From positions 682,001-746,000 of the forward strand of contig NZ_JACYXZ010000002.1 in the NCBI RefSeq assembly GCF_014842875.1: a DNA stretch of 64,000 nt, written 5' to 3'. The DNA is from Nocardioides donggukensis (GTDB lineage Bacteria; Actinomycetota; Actinomycetes; Propionibacteriales; Nocardioidaceae). Below the pieces are notes generated by a model. It did not search any database and had not been told where the DNA came from. It was given only the letters and a program-made list of their open reading frames with translations. Below, one piece after another: positions 17,222 through 27,649 of this stretch; position 1 is the first letter of the stretch, and each line of letters begins with the position of its first letter. Both the position numbers and the translations under genes were made by a program.

Positions 17222-20200
17222 ATGAAGCTCCAGTTCAAGGTTCAGCAGTACCAGACCGAGGCCGTCGACGCCGTGGTCGACGTGTTCGCCGGGCAGCCGT
17301 ATGCCGACGGAGTGAACTACCGAATCGACCCCGGCAAGGACGCGGTTATGACCCTGCTGAACGAGGCTGGTCTCCGTAACGCTGATATTCAGGTCACGCC
17401 GACACGGCTCCTGGAGAACGTTCAAAGGGCTCAGGCTGCCCGCGGACTGACGCTGTCGAGGGAACTGGTCAGATCACCTGCAGCGCCGATCAACCTCGAC
17501 ATCGAGATGGAGACGGGCACAGGGAAGACTTACGTCTACATCAAGACGATCATGGAGCTCAACAAGCGATACGGCTGGTCAAAGTTCATCGTCGTCGTGC
17601 CGTCGATTGCGATCCGCGAGGGTGTGAAGAAGTCGTTCGACATCACCGCTGAGCACTTCCAGCAGCACTACGGCACCAAATCGCGAACCTTCGTATACGA
17701 CTCATCTCGCCTCCACGAGTTGGAAAGGTTCTCATCCGACTCCGGTGTCCAGGTCATGATCATCAATGCCCAGGCGTTCAACGCAGCCGCTGACGCGGAG
17801 CAGAAGGCCGCCGAGGGCAAGCAAGCATCCGAAGCAGCTCGGCGGATTTTCCGAGAGCTCGATGACTTCCAGTCGCGCAAGCCGATTGACGTGATCGCGG
17901 CGAACCGTCCGATCCTCATCATCGACGAGCCCCAGAAGGTCGAGGGAACAGGGAGGAACGCGTCCAAGACGCTCAAGGCGCTCGGTCTCTTTCGGGCGCT
18001 CTTCGCGCTGCGCTACTCCGCGACTCACAAGATCGAGCGCACCAAGGTGCATCGGCTCGACGCGGTCGACGCCTACAACCAGAAGTTGGTGAAGAAGATC
18101 GCGGTGCGCGGCATCACCGTCAAGCACCTGGCCGGCAGCTCCGCCTACCTGTACGTGGATGGGCTAGAGGTCGGCAAGGGCGCAGACTTCCCCAAGGCAC
18201 GCGTCGAGCTGGAGGTGCAGACCGCGCAGGGCATCAAGCGACAGGTCAAGCGCCTAAGCCAGGGCATGAACCTGCACGACATCTCCGGTGGCATCGAGGC
18301 ATACAAGGGCCTGTTCGTGCGGGATGTCGACGCGAATCGCGACACCCTCGAGCTGAGCAACGGCGACGTCATCGGCGCCGGCGAGGTGACCGAGGACGTG
18401 GCCGAGGACCAGAAGCGTCGCATCCAGATCCGCGAGGTTATCCGTGCCCACCTAGACAAGGAGCGCGAGTTGTTCGCGCAGGGCATCAAGACACTGTCGC
18501 TGTTCTTCATCGACGCGGTCGCCAAGTACCGCGACTACGACCGCGAGGGCTCCCTTGGCGAGTACGCCCGCGTCTTCGAGGAGGAGTACGAGGTGGTGCT
18601 AGCTGACTACCTCGGCCAGCTCGACTTCGACGAGGCCGCCGAGCGGTACCGCAAGCACGTCGAGGCGATCCCGGTGCGGGCGACGCACGAAGGTTACTTC
18701 TCGATCGACAAGAAGACGGGCCGCTCGATTGACGGCAAAATCGCAGCGCGTGGTGACTTTGCGGGCCAGTCGGACGACGTCGCTGCCTACGACCTGATCC
18801 TGAAGGACAAGGAGCGACTGCTGTCGTTCGAGGAGCCGGTCCGGTTCATCTGGTCGCACTCGGCGCTGCGCGAGGGCTGGGACAACCCGAACGTATTCGT
18901 CATGGGCATGCTCAAGAAGAGCGACAACACCACCACGCGGCGGCAGGAGATCGGCCGCGGTCTGCGCCTCTCGGTCGACCAGCACGGCGAACGGATGGAC
19001 AACCCCGTCACCGTCCACGACATCAACGAGCTCACAGTCGTCACCGACGAGTCGTACACCGAGTTCGTCGCCGCCCTGCAGAAGGAGATCATCGAATCGC
19101 TTTCGACCCGCCCGCGCAAGGCCAGCGTCGTCTACTTCACCGGCAAGCAAATTGCGCTCGCCGACGGCTCGACGAGCGTGCTAGAGAAGGGCCTGGCGCA
19201 GGCTCTGTACAACCACCTGATCCGTCACGACTACATCGACGACGATGGCTTCGTCACCCAGGCGTACAAGCACGCCCGTGCTGACGGCGCCCTCGCCGCA
19301 CCCACGGCCGAGGCGCTCAAGCCGGTGATCGACTTCGTGTGGCCGCTCGTCGACGCGCTTTACCTCGACGTGCCCAAGCCGACCGACGGCCGCAAGCCGA
19401 AGAAGATCCCGTTCAACGAGGCTAACTTCAAGAAGCGCGAGTTCCAGGAGTTGTGGAGCCGCATCAACCACAAGGCTGTCTACCAGGTCGAGTTCGACTC
19501 GGCCGAGCTAATCCGCAACTGCATCCGCGTGCTCGACACCTCCTTAAACGTGACCGTCATGCAGTACCTCGTCGAGGCCGGCAAACAGGTCGTGGGCTTG
19601 GAGGTCGAGCAACTCGAAGCGGGAACCGGGTTCAAGGTCTCGGAGACCAAGGTCGAGCACTCGGCCGTATCGGCGGGGTCCACCGTCAAGTACGACCTGC
19701 TCGGCGAGATCGCGGAGAAGACCCAGCTCACCCGCCGAACCTGCTCCGCGATTCTCACCGGCACCAACCCGGGGACGTTCGCGAAGTTCAAGCAGAACCC
19801 CGAGCAGTTCATCACCGAAGCCTCCCGGCTCATCAACGAGCAGAAGGCGACCGTCATCGTCGAGCACCTGAGCTACGACCCGCTCGACAACCGGTACGAC
19901 TCCTCGATCTTCACCGAGAACCAGACCGCCCAGGACCTGTCGAAGGCGGGCGACAAGCTGAAGAAGAGCGTCTACGAGTACGTCGTCACCGACTCGAAGG
20001 TCGAGAGGTCGTTCGTCGAGAAGCTCGACGTGTCCGACGAGGTCGTCGTCTACTCCAAGCTGCCGCGCGGGTTCTTCATCCCGACACCGGTCGGCGACTA
20101 CAACCCCGACTGGGCCATCGCGTTCCGCGACGACGTCACGCAGATCAAGCACGTGTACTTCGTCGCCGAGACCAAGGGCTCCATGTCAACCCTCCAACTT

Positions 20201-20335
20201 AAGGGCGTGGAGAACGCCAAGATCGAGTGCGCCCGCAAGTTCTTCGCCAGCCTCAACGACAAGTCCGAGCACGACGGCGTGAAGTACGACGTTGTGAAGG
20301 ACTACGACACACTCTTACAGCTTGTCGCTGGATAG
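17222..20335 (+). CDS. res: Type III restriction enzyme, Res-like helicase-nuclease
   Basis: A 1037-residue Res subunit. Walker A is in EMETGTGKTYV near residue 97, the DEAD-box equivalent is IIDEPQK near 233 (DEPQ is typical of type III Res), and the motif VI region has TTRRQEIGRGLRLSVD near 575. The C-terminal PD-(D/E)xK endonuclease is seen as YNPDWAIAF near 958 with VAETKG near 982. The length is close to known Res proteins (about 900-1000). Together with Mod it should cut DNA with unmodified head-to-head sites. The gene ends 19 bases from the end of the convergent gajB gene. Confidence 0.92.
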   Translation: MKLQFKVQQYQTEAVDAVVDVFAGQPYADGVNYRIDPGKDAVMTLLNEAGLRNADIQVTPTRLLENVQRAQAARGLTLSRELVRSPAAPINLDIEMETGTGKTYVYIKTIMELNKRYGWSKFIVVVPSIAIREGVKKSFDITAEHFQQHYGTKSRTFVYDSSRLHELERFSSDSGVQVMIINAQAFNAAADAEQKAAEGKQASEAARRIFRELDDFQSRKPIDVIAANRPILIIDEPQKVEGTGRNASKTLKALGLFRALFALRYSATHKIERTKVHRLDAVDAYNQKLVKKIAVRGITVKHLAGSSAYLYVDGLEVGKGADFPKARVELEVQTAQGIKRQVKRLSQGMNLHDISGGIEAYKGLFVRDVDANRDTLELSNGDVIGAGEVTEDVAEDQKRRIQIREVIRAHLDKERELFAQGIKTLSLFFIDAVAKYRDYDREGSLGEYARVFEEEYEVVLADYLGQLDFDEAAERYRKHVEAIPVRATHEGYFSIDKKTGRSIDGKIAARGDFAGQSDDVAAYDLILKDKERLLSFEEPVRFIWSHSALREGWDNPNVFVMGMLKKSDNTTTRRQEIGRGLRLSVDQHGERMDNPVTVHDINELTVVTDESYTEFVAALQKEIIESLSTRPRKASVVYFTGKQIALADGSTSVLEKGLAQALYNHLIRHDYIDDDGFVTQAYKHARADGALAAPTAEALKPVIDFVWPLVDALYLDVPKPTDGRKPKKIPFNEANFKKREFQELWSRINHKAVYQVEFDSAELIRNCIRVLDTSLNVTVMQYLVEAGKQVVGLEVEQLEAGTGFKVSETKVEHSAVSAGSTVKYDLLGEIAEKTQLTRRTCSAILTGTNPGTFAKFKQNPEQFITEASRLINEQKATVIVEHLSYDPLDNRYDSSIFTENQTAQDLSKAGDKLKKSVYEYVVTDSKVERSFVEKLDVSDEVVVYSKLPRGFFIPTPVGDYNPDWAIAFRDDVTQIKHVYFVAETKGSMSTLQLKGVENAKIECARKFFASLNDKSEHDGVKYDVVKDYDTLLQLVAG

Positions 20336-20354
20336 GTTCGCGCACTCGCCGGCA

Positions 20355-22166
20355 CTATGAGGAAACGAGGGAAAGGAATCGTGACGGTTGCGTCGTTCTC
20401 GGACCGTACCTCGTGTCTCGCACCGTCGCTCGCGTGAGCAAGAGAACTCGACGCGGGCGCGTGATCGCGACGTAGAAGGTTCGAAGTTCGTCACGTAATG
20501 CCGAATCGGACGTTGCCCTGAAGTCGGGGAACTGACCGTCGTTCAAGCCAACAACGCCAACGGCCGCATATTCGCGCCCTTGCGACTTGTGCACGGTAAG
20601 AAGGCGGACGCCAGATGCGAGGTCATCCCCACGTTGCGCGCGTGAGCAGTGCAGTTTGAAGTTTCCCCAGGTCAGGTCAGACCGTGCTGTTAGCCCATCG
20701 AACTGAGCCCAACTGGTCGAGAACTGGAGCACGTCGGTCTGCCAGTTCGCCGCCTCTGCGTCAGCCACGCCAGTCGGCAACTCCATTCCCTGGAGGAAGG
20801 GGACGAGCTCGGCGACATCAGTAAGGTCGACTACGCCCGCGACGGCACGGATCAACTTGTCATCGGATGCAAAGACGGCATCTCTGACTGCATCTGTCGA
20901 CTCCTCAGCAAGATCGACACCAAGGAGCCTGCCCAGCTCCCAGTACGTCGAATGATGATCAGGCGCTGCCTTCAGCGACACTGCCTCAAGAACGACCCGG
21001 CCGGCCACGGTCGTGAGCCATTCATTTGGCGTGCTGGACAGGGCGAAGGGAATCTCCCGCTCGGCCAATGCCGACGCTACAAAACGAAGACCGGCCGCCG
21101 ACCTGGATAGCACTGCGATGTCTTCAGCGTGGAGCGAGTTGTTCTCGCCGGTGCCGAGCGCCCCCTCGGGAAGCCCGCTCTCCAGGAGGCCTTCGACCCA
21201 GGCCGCCACCCTCTCGCCCTCCTTGGCCTCTGTCGCGAGCGCCTCGATGTCGATCCTGCCTGGAGCCGCAAATGCCGCCTCTTCGCTGACCGCGTGGCCG
21301 AGTGCAGCCGCGACCTTGCTTGACGCAGTGGCGAGCACCGTGGCGGACCGGAAGTTGCTGTGGAGCTCGTGGTGTTCGGCAACGAAGGCTTCTGTGAATA
21401 CTCCTATGAGGCGAGGATCTGCCCCGGCGAAGCTCACGATCGATTGCTTGTCATCACCGACCAGCATCGTCGGGATGACCACCTCACCTTGGTCCGATAC
21501 CAGCTCAGTGAGCAGGTCGTACTGCGCCTTAGTCAGGTTTTGAGCCTCATCGACGACGATGGATGTGTAGAGGCGTCGTATCTGGCGCCGCGCCGAGCTC
21601 ACCGTCAGCAGCTCGGTGGCACGCGTAAGAAGAGCCGGATAGTCGAGAGCGCCATTGTCATCGAGCGCTTGCAACCAGTCGTCCAGCCCGTCAGTGCGTT
21701 CGCCCTTGGCACGTGCCAAGTCGAAGCCCATGAGAAGGTTCTTGAGATCTTCTGGCTCCGCGTCGCCGCGATCTCCCAGCCACGAACGAAAGAGCTCCAC
21801 GCGGTCCTCGTCGCGAGCCAACAACTCCGGCTCAAGCGGAAGCCCGATTCGAGTTCCATGGGCGCGAAGCAAGCTGTGCGCGAACCCGTGGATGGTCTCG
21901 CTGTCGACCCGACGTGCGAGCGCTCCAAGTCGTGAATCGAGCCTGGCGCGAAGCTCGTCTGCTGCCTTCACCGTGTAAGTCAGGGCGAGCACCCGCCCAT
22001 GGCCACCGGAGTCTTCAAGGAGCAACCGTTGGATCCGCCGAGCGACCACTTCGGTCTTGCCGCTTCCCGCACTCGCCACCACCACAAGCGCACGCGCGTT
22101 GCTGTCCACAGCTGCCTGTTGCTCGGGACTCAGCACCGGCTCGTTGAAGTCGTCGGTCGTGGTCAT
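20355..22166 (-). CDS. gajB: Gabija GajB-like UvrD/Rep helicase
   Basis: A 603-residue superfamily 1 helicase. Walker A VVASAGSGKTEVV is at residues 30-41, Walker B IVVDEAQNLT about residue 205, DDKQSIVSFAGADP just behind it, then LLTVHKSQGREYAAV and LRTFYVAITRPRR near the C-terminus. It is encoded directly behind an OLD-family nuclease with a 4-base ATGA overlap, the definition of the two-gene Gabija defence system in which GajA cuts DNA and GajB assists when nucleotides fall. It is somewhat longer than typical GajB (about 500 residues). Confidence 0.85.
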   Translation of the reverse strand: MTTTDDFNEPVLSPEQQAAVDSNARALVVVASAGSGKTEVVARRIQRLLLEDSGGHGRVLALTYTVKAADELRARLDSRLGALARRVDSETIHGFAHSLLRAHGTRIGLPLEPELLARDEDRVELFRSWLGDRGDAEPEDLKNLLMGFDLARAKGERTDGLDDWLQALDDNGALDYPALLTRATELLTVSSARRQIRRLYTSIVVDEAQNLTKAQYDLLTELVSDQGEVVIPTMLVGDDKQSIVSFAGADPRLIGVFTEAFVAEHHELHSNFRSATVLATASSKVAAALGHAVSEEAAFAAPGRIDIEALATEAKEGERVAAWVEGLLESGLPEGALGTGENNSLHAEDIAVLSRSAAGLRFVASALAEREIPFALSSTPNEWLTTVAGRVVLEAVSLKAAPDHHSTYWELGRLLGVDLAEESTDAVRDAVFASDDKLIRAVAGVVDLTDVAELVPFLQGMELPTGVADAEAANWQTDVLQFSTSWAQFDGLTARSDLTWGNFKLHCSRAQRGDDLASGVRLLTVHKSQGREYAAVGVVGLNDGQFPDFRATSDSALRDELRTFYVAITRPRRVLLLTRATVRDTRYGPRTTQPSRFLSLVSS

Positions 22167-23938
22167 GAAAGGGCTCCGTCGATAGCTTGGAACAGTTCCT
22201 GGACCGGCGACGGCCACGTGGTGGAGTCCTCGTGGCGTTCGAGCAAGACGTCTGCCAGGGTCTGCCCGATCGATCCCTTCAAGTCCTTCATAGTCGATAG
22301 GACATTGGCGACGGGCGCGAGATCGGGACGCACTCGTTCGCACGCGGTTCTACCGACGTCCTCGTCGAAGTCCACGATCATCGCCTCTATCGCTCCAGAG
22401 ACGCCCTTGGCCGCGGCGCTGTCCGGCTTGCCGACCCAGATGACAGTCGCCGTTGAAGTTCCCGTTGTAGCAAGATTCTCAACAGCGGCAACGCCAGCAG
22501 GATCGCTGTCAGCGAAGATGAACCAGGGGACCCTGATGGCATCCGCGAACTTGGCAACCGCGCGGGCGGTCTGTGTCGCCATCGACTCGGGGTCGATGAC
22601 GCAGACCCCGTGGGCCTTTGCGCCGAGGGCGTGCCTCAAAACTGGCGGCAGGAACCCGCGTTCCGTCGCACCGTCCCCGACCACGATGGCACTCGCGAAG
22701 AGGATCTCACCGAAGGGTCGTTCGGCGAGCCTCTTGAGCTTCTCCATCTCCTCGGTGTGGTGGCTCGGGCGAAAGGGCCGTGGCGTGCCCGGAGCATTGC
22801 TGGGGGCGGGACCGAGGTCCACTACGGCCAGCGAACCTCCGTCTTCCCGGAAGAGCCGGATCGCTCTTGGATCCGAGGCTGTGACGACCTGGCTGGAGTG
22901 CGTGCTTGCAACGACCTGCCCGCGGATCGACTGCAGCAGGTGCGGCAACTCAGACGCCGCCTGCGGGTGCAGGTGCGCTTCAGGTTCCTCGACGAGGGTT
23001 ACAGGATGTGGGCGGAGCGAACCGCCGTCCGCACCGAGCAAACGTTCATACAGCACGCCTTGGATCTGGAGCGAGGCCAGACTCCGCGCACCAGCGCCAT
23101 GCATTCTGATCGGAAGCGCCCCATGTCCGCTGTCAAGATCGATCGACAGCGAGCGAGCCAGTTCCTCGAGGGTGATGGGGATCGGGTTGATACCGGGAGC
23201 TCCGATGCTCCCAACGGCGCGGTTTAGCGCATCCAGCGACCGACTAACCGATGCGAGTGTCCCGCTTCCCGCGACGATGTCGGCACTGAGACCCGCCAAG
23301 CGGAGCTCCAGATCGGCCCGTGTCACGTCGTCAACGTCCAAGTCGCTGAGCACCTTGCGAACACCCGAGCCACGACGACCGAGTTCCTCCATCAAGTCGC
23401 GCCCAGTGTTGACAAGGTCCGACGCCACAAGCCCCCGAGCATCCCGTCCAAGGTCCTTTGCCCCAGAGCGCTCGACCCAATTGCCGCTGGCGGCGTCGAA
23501 CGTCAGGATCTTGAACTCGGATCGAGCGCCAAGCCCTTCGGCCGAGCGTCGGACGTGGGCGCGCCAGGCGAAGCGCTCACGAAATGGGGGGTCGCTGATC
23601 GTCTGTGCATCGCCGCCCATCAGCCGACCTTCGTCGTCCTCGAACGCTTGCTCGTCTGTGGATGCAGGAGGCGGACTGGGCGCGAGGACGACATCGATCT
23701 CGGGTTCCGCAGACGATCCGACGGTGAAGTCGTCCACGTCAGCGACACGACCGCCCAACGCTAGGTGCAAGGCAGACAGAACCCTGGACTTGCCGACATT
23801 GTTCCGCCCAACGAGGAGTGTGAGGCCAGGCTCGAACTCGACTTCACACGACACGATTCCTCGGAAGTTCCGAATCGTGACTCTCTCGACATACAGCGCC
23901 GCGTGCCTCGTGGCTGGGGCGACGGCAGCGGTAGTCAC
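22163..23938 (-). CDS. gajA: Gabija GajA-like OLD-family ATPase/TOPRIM nuclease
   Basis: A 591-residue protein. The ABC-type ATPase domain has Walker A GRNNVGKSRV near residue 43 and VEEPEAHLHPQAA near 313 followed by VVASTHSSQVV. The C-terminal TOPRIM domain shows VVGDGATERGFL near 416 and WFIFADSDPAG near 471, the acidic residues that bind metal. This is the class 2 OLD arrangement with a UvrD-type partner behind it, so Gabija. The expected length is about 580 residues. The ATG at 23938 is used. It is divergent from the relaxase gene. Confidence 0.87.
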   Translation of the reverse strand: MTTAAVAPATRHAALYVERVTIRNFRGIVSCEVEFEPGLTLLVGRNNVGKSRVLSALHLALGGRVADVDDFTVGSSAEPEIDVVLAPSPPPASTDEQAFEDDEGRLMGGDAQTISDPPFRERFAWRAHVRRSAEGLGARSEFKILTFDAASGNWVERSGAKDLGRDARGLVASDLVNTGRDLMEELGRRGSGVRKVLSDLDVDDVTRADLELRLAGLSADIVAGSGTLASVSRSLDALNRAVGSIGAPGINPIPITLEELARSLSIDLDSGHGALPIRMHGAGARSLASLQIQGVLYERLLGADGGSLRPHPVTLVEEPEAHLHPQAASELPHLLQSIRGQVVASTHSSQVVTASDPRAIRLFREDGGSLAVVDLGPAPSNAPGTPRPFRPSHHTEEMEKLKRLAERPFGEILFASAIVVGDGATERGFLPPVLRHALGAKAHGVCVIDPESMATQTARAVAKFADAIRVPWFIFADSDPAGVAAVENLATTGTSTATVIWVGKPDSAAAKGVSGAIEAMIVDFDEDVGRTACERVRPDLAPVANVLSTMKDLKGSIGQTLADVLLERHEDSTTWPSPVQELFQAIDGALS

Positions 23939-24040
23939 CCTCCCACGCTAATGCTCGTTCCGTTCGCGCTCCGGACTCCACGCCGAAGCGCCAGCACGAC
24001 TCCTCCTCTTCTGCCGGCGGCGGCCCCTCGTCTCTGTCAT

Positions 24041-24118
24041 GTCCGTCCTCCTTGTCGTCCGTCCTCCTTGTCGTCCTCCTCCTGCTCGTCCTTCTACTGC
24101 TTCCCGTCTTCCTCACAC
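24041..24118. repeat. Polypyrimidine tract with an exact 16-bp tandem duplication
   Basis: Between gajA and the relaxase gene the + strand is almost pure C/T for about 75 bases, with the 16-mer GTCCTCCTTGTCGTCC present twice in tandem at 24045-24060 and 24061-24076. No gene is supported here. The position in front of a MobF relaxase makes it a candidate for part of the origin of transfer, since relaxases of this class nick near their own gene; no nic motif was recognised. Confidence 0.5.
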
Positions 24119-24185
24119 ACCTCTTTCATCCACGGCCCGTCCCGTGGCCACTCGCGTTCTGCGCGCGGCCGTTTGGGATGTGACC

Positions 24186-27100
24186 ATGACGCTTCACAAG
24201 CTCTCGGCGGGGTCGGGGTATGAGTACCTGACCCGGCAGGTCGCCGCGCTTGACTCGACGGAGAAGGGCGCCATTCCCTTGGCCGACTACTACTCAGCGA
24301 AGGGCGAGTCGCCCGGGCGCTGGGTCGGCTCCGGACTCGTCGGCGTCGACGGCCTGGAGACCGGCGACGTGGTGACAGTCGAACAGATAAAGCATCTGTT
24401 CGGCACCGGGTCGCACCCGCTCACGGCCGACCCGCTTGGTGCGGCGTACAAGGTCTACGACAACACCGGCGTCGACGGGTTCAACGCGGAGGTCGCGCGA
24501 CGGGTGCGGGCTTCGACAGGCTCAACCACCGAGGGCGGATCAACCGACGGGGAGCCACCGTACGACGTGGTCGCCCGGGTGCGCTCCGAGGTCGCGCGTG
24601 AGCGGTTCGTCGCCGCCCACGGGCGCGAGCCGAAGACTGCACGGGAGCTGTCGGATGCGCTGGCTCGCTACTCCCGGCCCCGGCAGACGGCGGTGGCTGG
24701 GTTCGACCTGACGTTCTCGCCAGTGAAGTCGGTGTCCGCACTCTGGGCGGTTGCGACCGTGGAGGTCGCCCGGGCGATCGAGGAGGCGCACGGTGCCGCC
24801 GTACGCGACGCCCTGGCCTTCATCGAGCGTGGGGCGTTGTTCACCCGCGAGGGGCGCAATGGTGCCCGGCAGGTCGAGACCCGCGGGCTCGTCGCTACGG
24901 TGTTCACCCATCGCGATTCCCGGGCCGGCGACCCCGACCTGCACGCCCACGTCGCCGTCGCCAACAAGGTGCAGACGCGATCGGGCAAGTGGCTGTCGAT
25001 CTACGGCACCGTGCTGCACGAGCACGTCGTCGCCGCGTCGGAGTCCTACAACACCGCGTTGGAGCGACGGCTGGTCGAGGCGCTCGGGGTGGTGTTCGTC
25101 GAGCGGCCGGGTGGCGCGCGGGACAAGCGGGCGGTACGGGAAATCGACGGAGTTCCTGCCGACCTGTGTGAGCGGTGGTCGGAGCGGCGCAAGGCGATCA
25201 CGGCACGGCAGCGGGAGCTGGCGCGGGAGTTCAAGCGGGCGCATGGTCGGCCGCCGACGCCGGTGGAGGCGGTGGCGTTGGCTCAGCAGGCGAACCTGGA
25301 GACCCGGGAAGCCAAGCACGAACCGAGGTCGGAAGCCGAGCAGCGGGCGACGTGGCGGGCCGAGGCGGTTGAGGTGCTGGGCTCGGCGAGGTCGCCGTAC
25401 CGGCTGAACGGGTGGCCGAGGTCGTCGAGTGGATCGTCGACGACGCGATCGGCCGGTTGTCGGTCAACCTCACCCCCGACGTCGACCCGATCCCCGAGCC
25501 CGCCGGGTTGCGTCGTTCGGACGGCTCCAGCGTCTACCGGCACACCGGCCGGGACCACTACACCAGCCACCGCGTGCTGGAGGCCGAGCAGCGCATCGTC
25601 GCACTTGCGGGCCGGCACGACGGGCTGGCGTGGTCGCCCGATGAGGTCGAGCTGTCGGTGCTTGCTGCCGTGCTCGAGGGCGTACGGCTCAAGCGTGGCC
25701 AGGAGGTGCTGCTGGTGAACGCGATGGCCACCAGCGGCGCGCGGGTGCAGCTCGCGCTGGCTCCGGCCGGATCGGGCAAGACCACCGCGATGAAGGTGCT
25801 GGCGAGTGTGTGGACCGAGGGCGGCTGCAACGTGCTCGGGCTGGCGCCGTCGGCGGCGGCTGCTTCCGCGCTCGCCGAGGCGACCGGCGTGCCGTGCGAG
25901 ACGCTGGCCAAGTTCACCCACGACCTGGCCGTGCCTGACTCCGAACTGGTCGGCTCGATCAGGCCGGGCACGCTCGTCATGATCGACGAGGCTGGCATAG
26001 CCGACACCCTCACCCTCGCCTCCGTCATCGAGCTCGCGGTGACGCGGGGCGCATCGGTGAGGCTGATCGGCGACGACCGGCAGCTCGCCGCCATCGGCGC
26101 CGGTGGACTGCTGCGCGACATCGCAGCCACCTACGGCGCGATCCGGCTCGACGAGCTGGTGCGGTTCACCGATGCAGGCGAGGGTGAGGCGTCGCTGCCT
26201 CTTCGCGACGGCAACCGGGCCGCGCTGGGGTTCTACCTGGACAACGACCGCGTCCATGTCGGCGACGCGGCGTCGTGCCTCGACGACGTCTTCGCTGCTT
26301 GGTCGCGGGAACGTGCCGGTGGGCGCGACTGCCTGATGCTCGCGCCGACCCGGGAGCTGGTGCGTGAGCTGAACCTTCGCGTGCAGGCATCGCGAGGTGT
26401 TGTGGGCGGGCCGGTCGGTCTCGCCGATGGCTGCTCGGCGCATCGCGGTGACGTGGTGATCAGCCGCCGCAACGACCGGCGGCTCGGGGTGAGCGGCACC
26501 GACTGGGTGAAGAACGGCGACCGCTGGATCGTCACCGACGTACGGGCCGATGGCGCCCTGTCGGTGCGGCACGCCACGTCGCGGCTGCACGCAACGCTGC
26601 CCGCGGCATACGTGAGCGAACATGTCGAGCTCGGCTACGCCTCCACCGTCCACACCGCCCAGGGCATCACCACCGACGTCGTCCACGGGATCGTCACCGG
26701 CACCGAGGACCGCCAGATGCTCTACACGATGCTCACTCGCGGCCGGGTCGCGAACCACGCCCACATCGTGCTCACCGACGAGCCGACGCACGCGCTGCCG
26801 TCGCCGACGGTCGAGCGGGCGATGACGGCGACCGAGGTGCTCGAAGGCATCCTCGCCCGCGACGGAGCCGCCGTCTCCGCCACGTCGACCCGAACCCGTG
26901 CCACGTCGCCCGCCGCGCAGTTGCAGGACGCCGTCGCTCGGTACGCGGACGCAGTTGCGCTCGCAACATCCCAGTTGCGAGCAAACCCCGACCTCGCCGA
27001 GCCCGGTCCACTCCCCTGGCTCGCCGGCATCCCTTCCGAGGCGGCAGCGCACTCGGCTTGGGGCCGCTACCTCGCAGCTCGGTCCCGCCGAGTGTCGTCG

Positions 27101-27611
27101 CTGGCTGCCGAGGTCGGCGAACGATCCCGTGCTGCCGGAGTGGACGGCGAAGTACGACGACGTCCTCACCAGCGAGCTGCGCCGCGAGCTGGCCGTCTGG
27201 CGAGCAGCCACCGGCGTCGCCGAGGACGAGCGAACGATGGCCGGCCCGATGCCACACGATGACTGGGAGGCGGGGTACCACCGCAATCTCACCGGCCGGA
27301 TCAACGCCCGCTACGGCGAGGCTGTGAAGACCTGGGCCGACCGCATCGTCGAGTACGTAGGCAAGCGCGACCAGCAGACCGGTGAGCTCGCGAGGTACCT
27401 CAACCAGCTCGCCCGCAAGGGCATCGACGCCGAGCGCCTCCTTGACCTCGCCGCCGCCCGAAATCCGCTGCCCGTTGACCACCCCACTGCCGCGCTGGGC
27501 TACCGGGTCAAGGATCTCGTCACGCCTCGGATGCAGCGCAGGGCGGTGCCGTCGATCGACCCATTCCCGCGCCCGAGCCAACGGCAACCCGGCCCATCGC
27601 TGGGGCTGTAG
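24186..27611 (+). pseudogene. MobF (TrwC/TraA-type) relaxase-helicase, two frameshifts
   Basis: This is a conjugative relaxase that would nick oriT and unwind the strand to be transferred. The first part (to about 25385) has the relaxase start MTLHKLSAGSGYEYL and the metal-binding block DPDLHAHVAVANK. Reading then has to shift by one base (a base seems missing near 25380-25400) to continue with VVEWIVDDAIGRLSVNL and the helicase Walker A APAGSGKTTAMK, Walker B VMIDEAG. A second shift of the opposite sign near 27115-27122 restores the first frame for VLPEWTAKYDDVLTSEL through the stop. The joined protein would be about 1140 residues, normal for the family. The two opposite shifts mean only the middle is out of frame. 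An in-frame GTG at 24180 is an alternative start. Confidence 0.85.
24509..24530 (+). repeat. Dispersed-repeat-like motif CTTCGACAGGCTCAACCACC in the relaxase gene
   Basis: The motif lies in frame in the relaxase coding region and encodes ASTGSTTEGGSTDG, a low-complexity stretch just before EPPYDVVARVRSEVARE. I recall this motif as the half-palindrome of a dispersed intergenic repeat in several actinobacterial genomes; that could not be checked here. It resembles the repeat in nadE in that it ends in a similar ACCACCG and lies in a linker. Confidence 0.4.
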
Positions 27612-27649
27612 ATCGGCGAAAGCCTCAGCGCGGCAGATACGATAGAGAC

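Noticed and set aside
23844..24116. Minus-strand open frame across the polypyrimidine tract
   Set aside because: Its protein is low-complexity Arg/Asp/Glu-rich with no start signal and overlaps gajA.
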